Origin: an uncultured Eubacteriales bacterium
GTDB lineage: Bacteria; Bacillota; Clostridia; Lachnospirales; Lachnospiraceae
Reading direction: 5' to 3'
Length of the DNA: 64,000 nt
NCBI GenBank assembly: GCA_949283695.1
Contig: CASDTX010000018.1
Location: 1 to 64,000 of the forward strand
The notes under the pieces are model-generated. The model worked only from the letters and a program-made list of their open reading frames with translations. It was not told the DNA's origin and ran no database searches. Shown here piece after piece: positions 26,257-36,689 of this stretch (position 1 is the stretch's first letter; each line of letters starts with the position of its first letter). Made by a program: the position numbers and the translations under genes.

Positions 26257-26285
26257 ATTATACCTCCCTGACGGCTATCTGACAG
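26257..26285 (-). promoter_or_regulatory. Promoter of the YwaF-like gene
   Basis: On the minus strand CTGTCA (26285-26280), 17 nt and a perfect TATAAT (26262-26257) precede the gene. A second TATAAT lies at 26239-26234 and could be an alternative -10. Confidence 0.45.
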
Positions 26286-26511
26286 AAGATTGTTAAAAAA
26301 TAGACATTAAAGTGTACGGAATAGACGAAAAATCAGTGGAAATATATTCGCTTTCTTGTGAAATGCTCATAAAAAAATGGCTGCATGAAAAAGAATTCAA
26401 AAAAACCAGTGGAAAAATGAATAAAAAATTCCGGCTGATTGTATCCGAAAAAGTACAAAATGAAATAAAAATCGCGATAAAAATGCAGACCCGGGCAGGG
26501 AAAACAAAATA
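26286..26511. other. AT-rich intergenic stretch, no supported gene
   Basis: A Lys-rich frame of 67 codons (26312-26515) crosses this region but has no ribosome site, is biased by A-rich sequence and runs into the ATP synthase promoter. I see no terminator, RNA or repeat here. Confidence 0.5.
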
Positions 26512-26540
26512 TTGACAAAAAAATAGACGCGGCGTAATAT
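26512..26540 (+). promoter_or_regulatory. Strong sigmaA promoter of the ATP synthase operon
   Basis: A perfect TTGACA (26512-26517), 17-nt spacer and TAATAT (26535-26540) lie about 265 nt upstream of atpB. This is the best promoter match in the window, suiting a highly expressed operon. Confidence 0.75.
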
Positions 26541-26806
26541 TACTACAGCTTTTGAAGAGAGGCTCCATATTAATAAGTAACAACAGCATATCCGCCTGCT
26601 TCAAAAGCGGGGAAATGATTCGAAACAGAGGGGTTCAACGGGGAACAGCTCCTTTTTTTGTGCCCAAAATCCGGTGCGGACTCGATCTGTGCGATGCCGG
26701 ATGAATCTCGGCTGAATCGAAATCCATTGAAATACCCCGGAAATGCAGAGTAAAAAACACAGGAAGAAAAGGAGGGAGCAATACGGGAAATCTGACAGAT
26801 AAACTG
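26541..26806 (+). other. Long untranslated leader of the atp operon
   Basis: No gene is seen between promoter and atpB; atpI, often first in such operons, is absent. A bulged stem formed by GGGGTTC and GAACAGCTCC ending at about 26662 is followed by seven T residues and could attenuate transcription (weak call). A very good GGAGGG at 26771-26776 sits about 30 nt upstream of the first ATG, too far to serve it (see atpB). Confidence 0.4.
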
Positions 26807-27466
26807 ATGGAAGAATTGAACTGTGAGACAGTCTTTCACCTTCCGGTCCTGGGCGCAATCTCAGAATCAGTTGTTGTCACGTGGATCATTATGGCGGTGC
26901 TCGTCATAGCATCCATTCTCCTGACAAGGAATCTGAGAGTGGAAAATCCAGGCAAGGTGCAGATCGCTCTGGAAGCAGCGATTGGCTGGGCACAGGATTT
27001 CTTCGAGGGGATCATCGGGAAAGAAAACCGAAAATACACCCCGTATCTGATTACAATCATTCTCTACCTTGCCGCGGCAAATACGATTGCGCCGCTGTGC
27101 GGGTTCAAGCCGCCCACGAAAGATCTGAATGTGACGGCCGCGCTCGCGATTATGAGTATGTTTGTGATCGAGTTTTCCGGCATCCGCAAGAACGGAGTAG
27201 TCCATTGGGTGAAGCATTTCGCCCGGCCGGTTCCAATCGTAGCGCCCATTATGGTGCTGGAGATTGTGATCCGCCCGCTGTCTCTGTGTATGCGTCTTTT
27301 CGGAAATATGCTGGCCGGATTTGTAGTGCTGGAACTTCTGAAATGCTTTGTTCCGCTGATCATTCCGATCCCGGTAAGTTTTTATTTTGACATCTTCGAC
27401 GGACTGCTGCAGGCGTACGTGTTCGTTTTTCTGACAGCGATCTTTATGACAGAGGAGATGGAGTAG
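26807..27466 (+). CDS. atpB: F-type ATP synthase subunit a
   Basis: 219 residues from ATG 26807; hydrophobic Fo subunit forming the ion half-channels. The essential arginine of helix 4 lies in IVIRPLSLCMRLFGNML. GNMLAGFVVLELL and the final helix are typical. The annotated ATG has no ribosome site. In frame upstream, ACG at 26783 lies 6 nt after GGAGGG and would add TGNLTDKL, which fits the usual beginning of this protein. Real translation may therefore start there or at CTG 26792. The operon order is a-c-b-delta-alpha-gamma-beta-epsilon. Confidence 0.88.
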   Translation: MEELNCETVFHLPVLGAISESVVVTWIIMAVLVIASILLTRNLRVENPGKVQIALEAAIGWAQDFFEGIIGKENRKYTPYLITIILYLAAANTIAPLCGFKPPTKDLNVTAALAIMSMFVIEFSGIRKNGVVHWVKHFARPVPIVAPIMVLEIVIRPLSLCMRLFGNMLAGFVVLELLKCFVPLIIPIPVSFYFDIFDGLLQAYVFVFLTAIFMTEEME

Positions 27467-27591
27467 CCCCTTCTTTTGCGGCGGCAGCTATGTTAAGCAC
27501 GCAGTGCGGATTTCAATGATGATGGCGCGTCCGCGGACAGGAATCTTGTGAGGGCAGAATTGATTTATAAAAAGAAAAGGAGATTAAAACA

Positions 27592-27813
27592 ATGGAAGCA
27601 GTTATAGCAATCGGAGCAGCAGTTGCTGTATTAACAGGTATTGGAGCAGGTGTTGGTATCGGTATCGCAACAGGGAAAGCGACAGAGGCGATCGCAAGAC
27701 AGCCGGAGGCAGAGAGCAAGATCTTTAAGAACCTGATCCTCGGATGTGCGCTTGCAGAGGCGACAGCGATCTACGGCTTCATCATCGGCCTTATGATTAT
27801 CCTCTTCCTGTAA
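27592..27813 (+). CDS. atpE: F-type ATP synthase subunit c
   Basis: 73 residues, two hydrophobic helices joined by the ARQPEA loop. The ion-binding carboxylate is Glu56 in ALAEATAIYG. In sodium-binding c rings (Ilyobacter) the ligands Gln32, Glu65 and Ser66 occur in GVGQG and AEST. Here the matching residues are Ile23, Glu56 and Ala57, so two sodium ligands are missing and proton coupling is more likely. AAAAGGAG precedes ATG 27592. Confidence 0.93.
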   Translation: MEAVIAIGAAVAVLTGIGAGVGIGIATGKATEAIARQPEAESKIFKNLILGCALAEATAIYGFIIGLMIILFL

Positions 27814-27876
27814 TCAGAGCATTCATTCACGGTTGCAGACACAAGAGGAAGAGATCAGGAAAGGCGGGGTGAAAAG

Positions 27877-28392
27877 ATGATAAAGATAGATATGTCCATT
27901 GTCTATACTATCATAAACCTTATCGTTCTTTATCTTCTGCTGAGACATTTTCTCATCGGACCTGTGACGCAGATCATGGAGAAGAGAAAGCAGATGATCA
28001 ATGACGGGTTTAAGAATGCGCAGAAGATGCAGGATGATGCCCTTCAGATGAAGCAAGAGTATGAAGCGGCCTTAAGCGGGGCGAAGCAGGAATCTGTACA
28101 GATCGTAGAGAACGCCCGCAGAAGTGCGAAGTCCGAGTATGACCGCATCGTCAGCGAGGCCGAAGACAAGGCCGGAGGCATGATGGAATCGGCGAAGGAG
28201 ACCATGCGCATCGAGCGAGAGAAGATGATGAAAGAGATGCAGTCAGAGATCTCGGGCCTGGCCATGGCTTCTGCAAGGAAGATCATCGGAGAGGGTACCG
28301 GCGCGCAGAATGGTCAGGAACTGTACGATCAGTTCTTAAAAAAGACATCCGGAAAAGCAGGTGAGGGCAGTGAAGATGAAGACAGGAAGTAA
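27877..28392 (+). CDS. atpF: F-type ATP synthase subunit b
   Basis: 171 residues: one N-terminal membrane helix (about 8-27) followed by a long charged coiled coil (30-150), the peripheral stalk. GGCGGGGTG precedes ATG 27877. Its 3' end overlaps the delta gene's start region by 17 nt, so the two are probably translationally coupled. Confidence 0.92.
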   Translation: MIKIDMSIVYTIINLIVLYLLLRHFLIGPVTQIMEKRKQMINDGFKNAQKMQDDALQMKQEYEAALSGAKQESVQIVENARRSAKSEYDRIVSEAEDKAGGMMESAKETMRIEREKMMKEMQSEISGLAMASARKIIGEGTGAQNGQELYDQFLKKTSGKAGEGSEDEDRK

Positions 28393-28903
28393 GATCCGGT
28401 ATTCTTCGCCGGCAGCTGCGTATGGAAAGGTCCTGTACGGCATGGGGCTTCCGGAGGATCAGGTGGCGAAAGCGAGGGAGATCTTTCGGGAAGTACCGCA
28501 GCTTCATGATATATTTATCAATCCGACGATCTCGCTTAAGAAGAAATTCTGTGTTGTGGATCGGGTATTTCCGGAGCGGATGCGGAATTTCCTTAAGACT
28601 GCGTGCAAGTATCATCGGATGGATCTGATGGATGAGATTTTTGCCGCTTATGATGACTGTGCAGACGCGCGGGATCAGGTGATCCGGGCAGAACTGTACT
28701 GTATGGTGCCGCCAAGTGAGAGCCAGAAGAAACGTATGGAGGAGTTCCTGTGCGGCAAGTATGGAGGCGGCAGGGCGGAGATTGCGGTAAGCAGGGATGA
28801 TGCTCTGCTTGGCGGATTCATCCTGCGGGTCGGAAGCGATGAGTACGACTGGAGCGTTAAGGGGCGCATGGACAGGCTGGCGCAGACGCTGAGCGGCAGA
28901 TAG
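28376..28903 (+). CDS. atpH: F-type ATP synthase subunit delta
   Basis: 175 residues. It links the b stalk to the top of F1. The N-terminal helical domain begins [20 protein letters not shown], and the C-terminal part ends [19 protein letters not shown], with the family's GGxxLRVG motif. ATG 28376 is used because GAGGG lies 8 nt upstream; the longer frame starts with a GTG five codons earlier. Confidence 0.88.
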   Translation: MKTGSKIRYSSPAAAYGKVLYGMGLPEDQVAKAREIFREVPQLHDIFINPTISLKKKFCVVDRVFPERMRNFLKTACKYHRMDLMDEIFAAYDDCADARDQVIRAELYCMVPPSESQKKRMEEFLCGKYGGGRAEIAVSRDDALLGGFILRVGSDEYDWSVKGRMDRLAQTLSGR

Positions 28904-28974
28904 GCTGTGCGGGACTGCTTCCGTCGGCGGAGATGCCGGGAAGCGGCAGATATAGAAACCTGGAGGTGAACAAG

Positions 28975-30480
28975 GTGAGTTCAGTCAATTCAGACGAGAT
29001 TATCTCGATCCTGAGAGAAGAGATCGAGAATTTTGATAGTATGAGCAGGGACAGCGAAGTGGGAACGGTCGTCACAGTAGGCGACGGCATTGCTGAGATC
29101 TATGGGATTGACCATGCCATGTATGGAGAGATCGTCACATTCGAGACGGGGCTTAAAGGCATGGTTCAGGATATCCGCAAAGATGAGATCGGCTGTATTC
29201 TGTTCGGAAGCGACTCCGAGATCCGAGAGGGAACGAAAGTGTCCCGCACCGGGAAGAGAGCCGGGGTTCCGGTTGGAGACGCCTATATAGGAAGAGTTGT
29301 CAACGCTCTTGGGGAGGCGATTGACGGCAGAGGAGCGATCGAGGCGGACGACTACCGCCCCATCGAGCGGGAGGCCCCGGGAATCATAGACCGTAAATCG
29401 GTCAGCGTTCCAATGGAGACCGGGATTCTGTCCATCGACGCGATGTTCCCCATTGGACGGGGACAGCGTGAGCTGATTATCGGAGACAGGCAGACAGGAA
29501 AGACTTCGATTGCTATAGATACAATATTGAATCAAAAAGGGCAGGATGTGATCTGTATTTACGTCGCTGTAGGGCAGAAGGCATCCACTGTGGCGAAGGT
29601 GGTAAACACCCTGAGAACCCACGGGGCTATGGACTATTCCATTGTGGTGTCATCCACGGCAAGTGACTGTGCGCCCCTGCAGTACATCGCGCCTTACGCG
29701 GGAACTGCGATGGCGGAGCACTTTATGTACCAGGGGAAAGATGTGCTGATTGTCTATGACGACCTGTCAAAGCATGCTGTCGCTTATCGTGCACTGTCTC
29801 TTCTGCTGGGACGTTCCCCGGGGCGCGAGGCATATCCGGGTGACGTATTCTATCTGCATTCCCGGCTTCTGGAACGGTCCAGCCGCTTAAGCGACGCCCT
29901 GGGCGGCGGATCAATTACCGCCCTCCCGATTATTGAGACACAGGCCGGGGATGTGTCCGCATATATTCCGACCAATGTGATCTCGATTACAGATGGGCAG
30001 ATCTTCCTGGAGAGCGGCCTTTTCGCAGCGGGCACGCGCCCGGCTGTAAATGTGGGACTTTCCGTATCCCGTGTGGGCGGCGCGGCGCAGACGAAGGCGA
30101 TGAAGAAGGCTTCCGGAAGCATCCGAATCGACCTTGCTCAATACCGCGAGATGGAAGTATTTACCCAGTTCAGCTCAGATCTTGATGCGGGGACGAAGGA
30201 ACAGCTGGAGTACGGAAGCGGCCTGATGGAACTGCTGAAGCAGCCGCTGTATCATCCGCTTTCTCTTCATGAGAAGGTGATTACGCTGTGTGCAGCAACC
30301 CACAAGGTCATGCTGGGAGTGCCGAAGAAGGAAATCAAGAAGTTCCAGGCTGACATGCTGACGTATTTTGACGCGGCTCATCCGGAGATCGGACAGGAGA
30401 TAGAAGAGAAGAAGGTACTGTCAGAAGAACTGATCACGAAGATCACAGAGACCGCGAAGGAATTCAAGAAGAGCAGGTGA
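28975..30480 (+). CDS. atpA: F-type ATP synthase subunit alpha
   Basis: 501 residues from GTG 28975, which gives the expected start [17 protein letters not shown] and has GGAGGTGAA upstream. The ATG frame from 28933 adds 14 residues not found in the family. The P-loop is GDRQTGKTS; the arginine finger region is in ISVTDGQIFL-type sequence (read here as [11 protein letters not shown]). It is the regulatory nucleotide-binding subunit of F1. It ends 4 nt before the gamma start. Confidence 0.95.
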   Translation: MSSVNSDEIISILREEIENFDSMSRDSEVGTVVTVGDGIAEIYGIDHAMYGEIVTFETGLKGMVQDIRKDEIGCILFGSDSEIREGTKVSRTGKRAGVPVGDAYIGRVVNALGEAIDGRGAIEADDYRPIEREAPGIIDRKSVSVPMETGILSIDAMFPIGRGQRELIIGDRQTGKTSIAIDTILNQKGQDVICIYVAVGQKASTVAKVVNTLRTHGAMDYSIVVSSTASDCAPLQYIAPYAGTAMAEHFMYQGKDVLIVYDDLSKHAVAYRALSLLLGRSPGREAYPGDVFYLHSRLLERSSRLSDALGGGSITALPIIETQAGDVSAYIPTNVISITDGQIFLESGLFAAGTRPAVNVGLSVSRVGGAAQTKAMKKASGSIRIDLAQYREMEVFTQFSSDLDAGTKEQLEYGSGLMELLKQPLYHPLSLHEKVITLCAATHKVMLGVPKKEIKKFQADMLTYFDAAHPEIGQEIEEKKVLSEELITKITETAKEFKKSR

Positions 30481-30484
30481 TAGT

Positions 30485-32807
<2,323 letters not shown>

Positions 32808-32845
32808 AGGCTGCCGGCAGGGAAGAAGAACAGGAGTGCACGCAT

Positions 32846-33262
32846 ATGGATACATTTGGTCTGAAGATCATAGCAAGTGACAAAGTATTCTACGACGGCC
32901 GATGCCGGAAAATGACGGTCCCTGCAGCGGACGGCGAGATCGGGATCCTTCCCAACCATGAAAATATGGTCATTGCCATCGCGGTGGGAATCGGCAGGAT
33001 GGAAGCAGAACCGGGGAAATGGCAGGAAGTTGCGCTGGGGGGCGGTTTCGCGGAGATTGTCAATAACCGTGTGACCCTGATCGTGGATACGGCGGAGCGT
33101 CCGGAGGATATTGATGTCCGCAGGGCACAGGAGCAGCGGGAGCGGGCGCAGGAACAGCTGAGGCAGAAGCAGAGCATCCAGGAGTATTATCATACGCAGG
33201 CATCTCTGGCCCGGGCGATGAACCGGCTGAAGCTTGCGCAGGATAAGAAATGGAACCTGTGA
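32846..33262 (+). CDS. atpC: F-type ATP synthase subunit epsilon
   Basis: 138 residues: N-terminal beta-sandwich (about 1-86, with VPAADGEIGILPNHENM) and a C-terminal helical hairpin rich in Gln, Arg and Glu that can inhibit rotation. AACAGGAG precedes ATG 32846. Last gene of the operon. Confidence 0.92.
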   Translation: MDTFGLKIIASDKVFYDGRCRKMTVPAADGEIGILPNHENMVIAIAVGIGRMEAEPGKWQEVALGGGFAEIVNNRVTLIVDTAERPEDIDVRRAQEQRERAQEQLRQKQSIQEYYHTQASLARAMNRLKLAQDKKWNL

Positions 33263-33373
33263 TCCGTCCGCAGGAAACCGCGCTGCCGGAGAGAAAGCGG
33301 AGGCACGGTTCAAGAAAGAGTGAGATAAGACTGTCAGTAAACGAGGATCTTAAGTAAACGAGAGGTTCAAACA

Positions 33374-33409
33374 GATGAGGGTGCGACCGGCATCGGTCGC
33401 ACCCTCATC
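33374..33409. terminator. Perfect 16-bp hairpin after the atp operon
   Basis: GATGAGGGTGCGACCG (33374-33389), loop GCAT and its exact complement (33394-33409). Only GGCTTT follows, so the T tract is poor; the very stable stem may still terminate or protect the 3' end. The rest of the 322-nt gap holds the next promoter and a leader hairpin. Confidence 0.6.
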
Positions 33410-33431
33410 GGCTTTCATGCGCAGTTGACGC

Positions 33432-33460
33432 TTGCAATTCATCATCAGGTATACTATTAT
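33432..33460 (+). promoter_or_regulatory. Promoter of the GGDEF/EAL operon
   Basis: TTGCAA (33432-33437), 17 nt and TATTAT (33455-33460). An overlapping TTGACG at 33425 with TATACT at longer spacing is an alternative. Confidence 0.5.
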
Positions 33461-33504
33461 ATAAATAGTTGACTTTTAGCTGGAAGAATGTCCAGTGAAA
33501 CAAT

Positions 33505-33536
33505 AAAGTTTCTCGGCGCGGCCGGTGAGAAACTTT
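33505..33536 (+). promoter_or_regulatory. Leader stem-loop upstream of the GGDEF/EAL gene
   Basis: AAAGTTTCTC (33505-33514) pairs perfectly with GAGAAACTTT (33527-33536), loop of 12 nt, then GGTTGGATTTTT. It resembles an attenuator. I do not see the conserved cores of known c-di-GMP riboswitches. Confidence 0.35.
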
Positions 33537-33584
33537 GGTTGGATTTTTCGGGCCGCAGGATTTTACGAGCAGGGGAGAAAAAAT

Positions 33585-35204
33585 ATGAGCGACAGTTATA
33601 AACCACGTTCTCTCGCAGAGATTATGAACGATATATTGAGTACAGTTCGTGATTACTACGATGCAGAATACGCTTATTATGTGGAAAAGGAACAGGGAGA
33701 TATCGAGTCGATCTACGAGTGGTGCGCAGAGAATATCGAGTGGCAGCGGGATAAGCTGAAGCTGCTCTCTGAGGATCAGCAGCCCAAGTGGATGAAAGAA
33801 GAGATTACCGATACCACCGCTGACAGTTACAGTGTCTTTCTGCAGAGCGGTGAGGATACCACTTCGATCCTTGCGGCAGTAGGCGTGCACCGGGGCGGAT
33901 GTACGCTGGATCTGATGCGGGCGCTGCTCCCGTATATTCCGCAGGCCATCGCGCTGCACAAGCTGCAGAAGCAGCAGGAGTACCTCAGTTACCACGATGA
34001 TCTGACCGGACTTCTGAACCGCAACAGCCTGGTACATTATCTGGATCATACAGATGAAACCGGACTGAAGTCGCTGGGCGCCCTCTCGGTCGATATTAAT
34101 GGGCTGAAGAACTTTAATAAGGAGTTCGGGCGTGAGTACGGAGATGAGGTTGTGATCCGGGTAGGGGAAGTGCTGCAGGAGTATTTCCGCAGCGGAGAAG
34201 TGTACCGGCTTACCGGCGACGAGTATCTTGTACTGATGGAGGACGCCTCATACGAAGAATTTACGAAACAGATCTATGCGGCGCATACGAAGCTGGACAA
34301 TATCAGCCTGGGACTGGTGTCTGTGGGCTACGCGTGGGAGAAGGTTGACATTGATGTAGACAAGCTGGTCAACAGCGCGGAAGTAATGATGCGCGAGGAG
34401 AAGAAGAAATATTATAAGAATCTGCGGAAAGGCCATCACGAACCGATCATCAAGCAGGATCTTCTGGATGATCTGGAGCAGGGCAACTTTATTGTGTGTC
34501 TGGTGCCGAAGATGGATGTGAAGACCGAGGAGGTGGCCGGCGCGGAGGCAGTCGTGCGGTACCACCACAAGGATCTGGGGGTTCTTGATCCGGGAAGATA
34601 TATCAATCTTCTGGAGGAGACCAAGCTGTCCCACTACCTGGATCTTTATGTGTTCGAGGAAGTGTGCAAGACGCTCCACAGATGGGAGATCGAGAATCTG
34701 CCCATGGTTCCCATATCGGTGAATTTCGCCGGGGCCACTCTCCGGCAGGAGAGTGTGGCAGATAAGATGCTCCGGCTGATTGAGAAATATCATGTGCGCT
34801 GCGAATATCTGGAAGTAGAAGTGTCCGAGGCGGGGAATGATATGAATCAGGAGATGCTGGCAGAGACCAGCAGCAAGATCCGGAAAGGCAATGTCAGGGT
34901 GATCCTGGATCACTTTGGGGCGAAAGATTCCAGTTTCTCCATCTTGTCGCTGATGGAATTTGACGGATTGAAGCTGGATAAGAGCCTGATCACGAATATT
35001 GTGGGCAGCAGCCGCAGCCGGATCGTGGCCCAGGCTGTGATCGATATCTGCAGGCAGCTTGGAGCCTATGTAGAGGCCGCAGGTGTGGAGACACAGGATC
35101 AGCTGAATGTTCTCGGGGAGCTTGGGTGTGATGTGGCCCAGGGAACCCTGTTTAACAAGCCCATCAAGATTGAGACATTTGAAGTCCGCTACCTCAGGAA
35201 ATAA
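33585..35204 (+). CDS. GGDEF-EAL protein with degenerate catalytic motifs
   Basis: 539 residues, no membrane helices. An N-terminal domain of unknown type (1-130) is followed by a GGDEF domain (about 135-275) with TGDEY in place of GGDEF. The EAL domain (about 290-535) starts GAEAVVRYHHKD (EAV for EAL), has DHFGAKDSS for the usual DDFGTGYSS and AAGVET for AEGVET. Loss of the metal-binding second Asp and the Glu suggests no phosphodiesterase activity. TGDEY may or may not synthesise c-di-GMP. ATG 33585 has GGGGAGAA upstream. It ends 4 nt before the PPTase start, so it heads a small operon. Confidence 0.82.
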   Translation: MSDSYKPRSLAEIMNDILSTVRDYYDAEYAYYVEKEQGDIESIYEWCAENIEWQRDKLKLLSEDQQPKWMKEEITDTTADSYSVFLQSGEDTTSILAAVGVHRGGCTLDLMRALLPYIPQAIALHKLQKQQEYLSYHDDLTGLLNRNSLVHYLDHTDETGLKSLGALSVDINGLKNFNKEFGREYGDEVVIRVGEVLQEYFRSGEVYRLTGDEYLVLMEDASYEEFTKQIYAAHTKLDNISLGLVSVGYAWEKVDIDVDKLVNSAEVMMREEKKKYYKNLRKGHHEPIIKQDLLDDLEQGNFIVCLVPKMDVKTEEVAGAEAVVRYHHKDLGVLDPGRYINLLEETKLSHYLDLYVFEEVCKTLHRWEIENLPMVPISVNFAGATLRQESVADKMLRLIEKYHVRCEYLEVEVSEAGNDMNQEMLAETSSKIRKGNVRVILDHFGAKDSSFSILSLMEFDGLKLDKSLITNIVGSSRSRIVAQAVIDICRQLGAYVEAAGVETQDQLNVLGELGCDVAQGTLFNKPIKIETFEVRYLRK

Positions 35205-35208
35205 GCGT

Positions 35209-35835
35209 ATGGTCAGAGCATGGGCGGCAGATGTTTCTCCACTTTACCGGGAGGAACGGTACAGATATTATTATGAGAAGCTTCCGGAGTTCCGCAGGAG
35301 AAAGGCAGATGCGCTTCGGATTCCGGAGATGAAGGCGCAGAGTGCGGGAGCGTGGATCTTGTGGGAACGGATCCGCGCAGAATACGGGCTGAGGGAGTCC
35401 GCGGTTTTTAACCTTTCTCATTCTGGCAGCTATGTGATGTGCGCTGCATTACTGGACGGGAAAGCGGCCCGCGTGGGCTGCGATCTGGAACAGGTGGGGC
35501 AGCTCCGGGAAAAAGTGGCAGAGAGATTCTTCTGCCCGGAAGAATATGAGACAATTATGGGCGCCGGAACGCAGGAAGAGAGAACCGAACGATTCTATCG
35601 GTACTGGGTGCTCAAAGAAAGCTTCATGAAAGCAACAGGAAAGGGAATGGCGCTGGCTGCAGACTCGTTCTGTATCCGGCTGGGAGAACCGCCGGTGCTG
35701 GTGAGGCAGCCGGAAGAATTTCCTGAACAATATTACTATATGGAATACCGTCAGAAAGGGATGCCTTATAAAATGGCAGTGTGTTCCAGCGACGGGGAGA
35801 TTGACGGAGAATTGTATATGGAGTTTAAACTATGA
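35209..35835 (+). CDS. 4'-phosphopantetheinyl transferase, Sfp type
   Basis: 208 residues. Sfp-type enzymes attach phosphopantetheine from CoA to carrier proteins. Key motifs are FNLSHSGSYV, VGCDLEQV (Mg-binding Asp) and RYWVLKESFMKATGKG (WxxKExxxK). The N-terminal half is short, as in stand-alone clostridial forms. AGGAAATAAGCG precedes ATG 35209. The stop overlaps the next ATG by 4 nt. No NRPS or PKS genes are in the window, so the target carrier protein is not evident. Confidence 0.85.
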   Translation: MVRAWAADVSPLYREERYRYYYEKLPEFRRRKADALRIPEMKAQSAGAWILWERIRAEYGLRESAVFNLSHSGSYVMCAALLDGKAARVGCDLEQVGQLREKVAERFFCPEEYETIMGAGTQEERTERFYRYWVLKESFMKATGKGMALAADSFCIRLGEPPVLVRQPEEFPEQYYYMEYRQKGMPYKMAVCSSDGEIDGELYMEFKL

Positions 35836-36632
35836 GAAGAAGGAATTCCGCGGGAAGGCTTAAGAGAGTATTTCTGGGCGGCATTGTGACGGGAGCGGCA
35901 GCGGGAATTATATTTACCGTGCTGACTGCGTACGGCATTATCTCCAGCAAGGAGAAAGCCTATGAGGAACAGATCACGAAGCTGACAGATGAGAATGAGA
36001 AACTGACACTGCAGGCAAACAAGAGGCAGGCGGCGCATGACAATACCGGGCTGCTTGCCAGTGATGAGGACGGCTGGATGCTGGCTCTGGTAAATGAGGA
36101 ACATCCGATGGAAGATACATCCTATGTTCCCGCGCAAATGACCGAAGTGGAGAGCGAGCGGTCCGTGGATACACGAATCGCGGAGGCACTGGAGGAGATG
36201 CTGGATGATGCGGCAGCGGAGGGGCTGAGCATGTATGTGGCGTCGGCATACCGTTCCTTCGAACAGCAGCAGACCGTGTTCAATGCGACGATGCAGGATT
36301 GGATCGGCCAGGGGTATTCGCCCCTTGCCGCATACGATGAGACGAAGAAATCCGTAGCAGTACCGGGGACAAGCGAGCACGCCACGGGACTTGCGGTAGA
36401 TATCATTGCCTCAGAGTACGAGGCCCTGGATGATCAGCAGGGGGATACAGACGAGCAGAAGTGGCTGATGGAGCACTGCTGGGAGTATGGTTTCATACTC
36501 CGATATCCGCCGGAAAAGGCCGATGTAACAGGAATCATTTATGAACCATGGCATTACCGTTATGTAGGCAAAGACGCGGCAAAAGAGATTACAGAACAGG
36601 ATATCACGCTGGAAGAGTATCTGGGGCAGTAG
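35832..36632 (+). CDS. VanY/DacC-like D,D-carboxypeptidase (M15B)
   Basis: 266 residues. An N-terminal membrane anchor (about 15-36) and a coiled stretch precede an extracellular M15B peptidase domain (about 110-255). Zinc ligands are His and Asp in GTSEHATGLAVDI and His in EPWHYRYVG; the catalytic Glu is in the same EPWH motif. It trims the terminal D-Ala from peptidoglycan stem peptides. It overlaps the PPTase gene by 4 nt (ATGA). Confidence 0.87.
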   Translation: MRRRNSAGRLKRVFLGGIVTGAAAGIIFTVLTAYGIISSKEKAYEEQITKLTDENEKLTLQANKRQAAHDNTGLLASDEDGWMLALVNEEHPMEDTSYVPAQMTEVESERSVDTRIAEALEEMLDDAAAEGLSMYVASAYRSFEQQQTVFNATMQDWIGQGYSPLAAYDETKKSVAVPGTSEHATGLAVDIIASEYEALDDQQGDTDEQKWLMEHCWEYGFILRYPPEKADVTGIIYEPWHYRYVGKDAAKEITEQDITLEEYLGQ

Positions 36633-36689
36633 TTCCGGCGGGATCCAAGACAAAGAAGAGGGTATAAATATACAATAAGGAGGAAGACA

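Noticed and set aside
26312-26515. 67-codon Lys-rich frame upstream of the atp promoter
   Set aside because: No ribosome site and A-rich sequence; it ends inside the promoter region.
33505-33584. c-di-GMP riboswitch before the GGDEF/EAL gene
   Set aside because: The conserved cores of the known classes are not visible; only a simple hairpin is seen.
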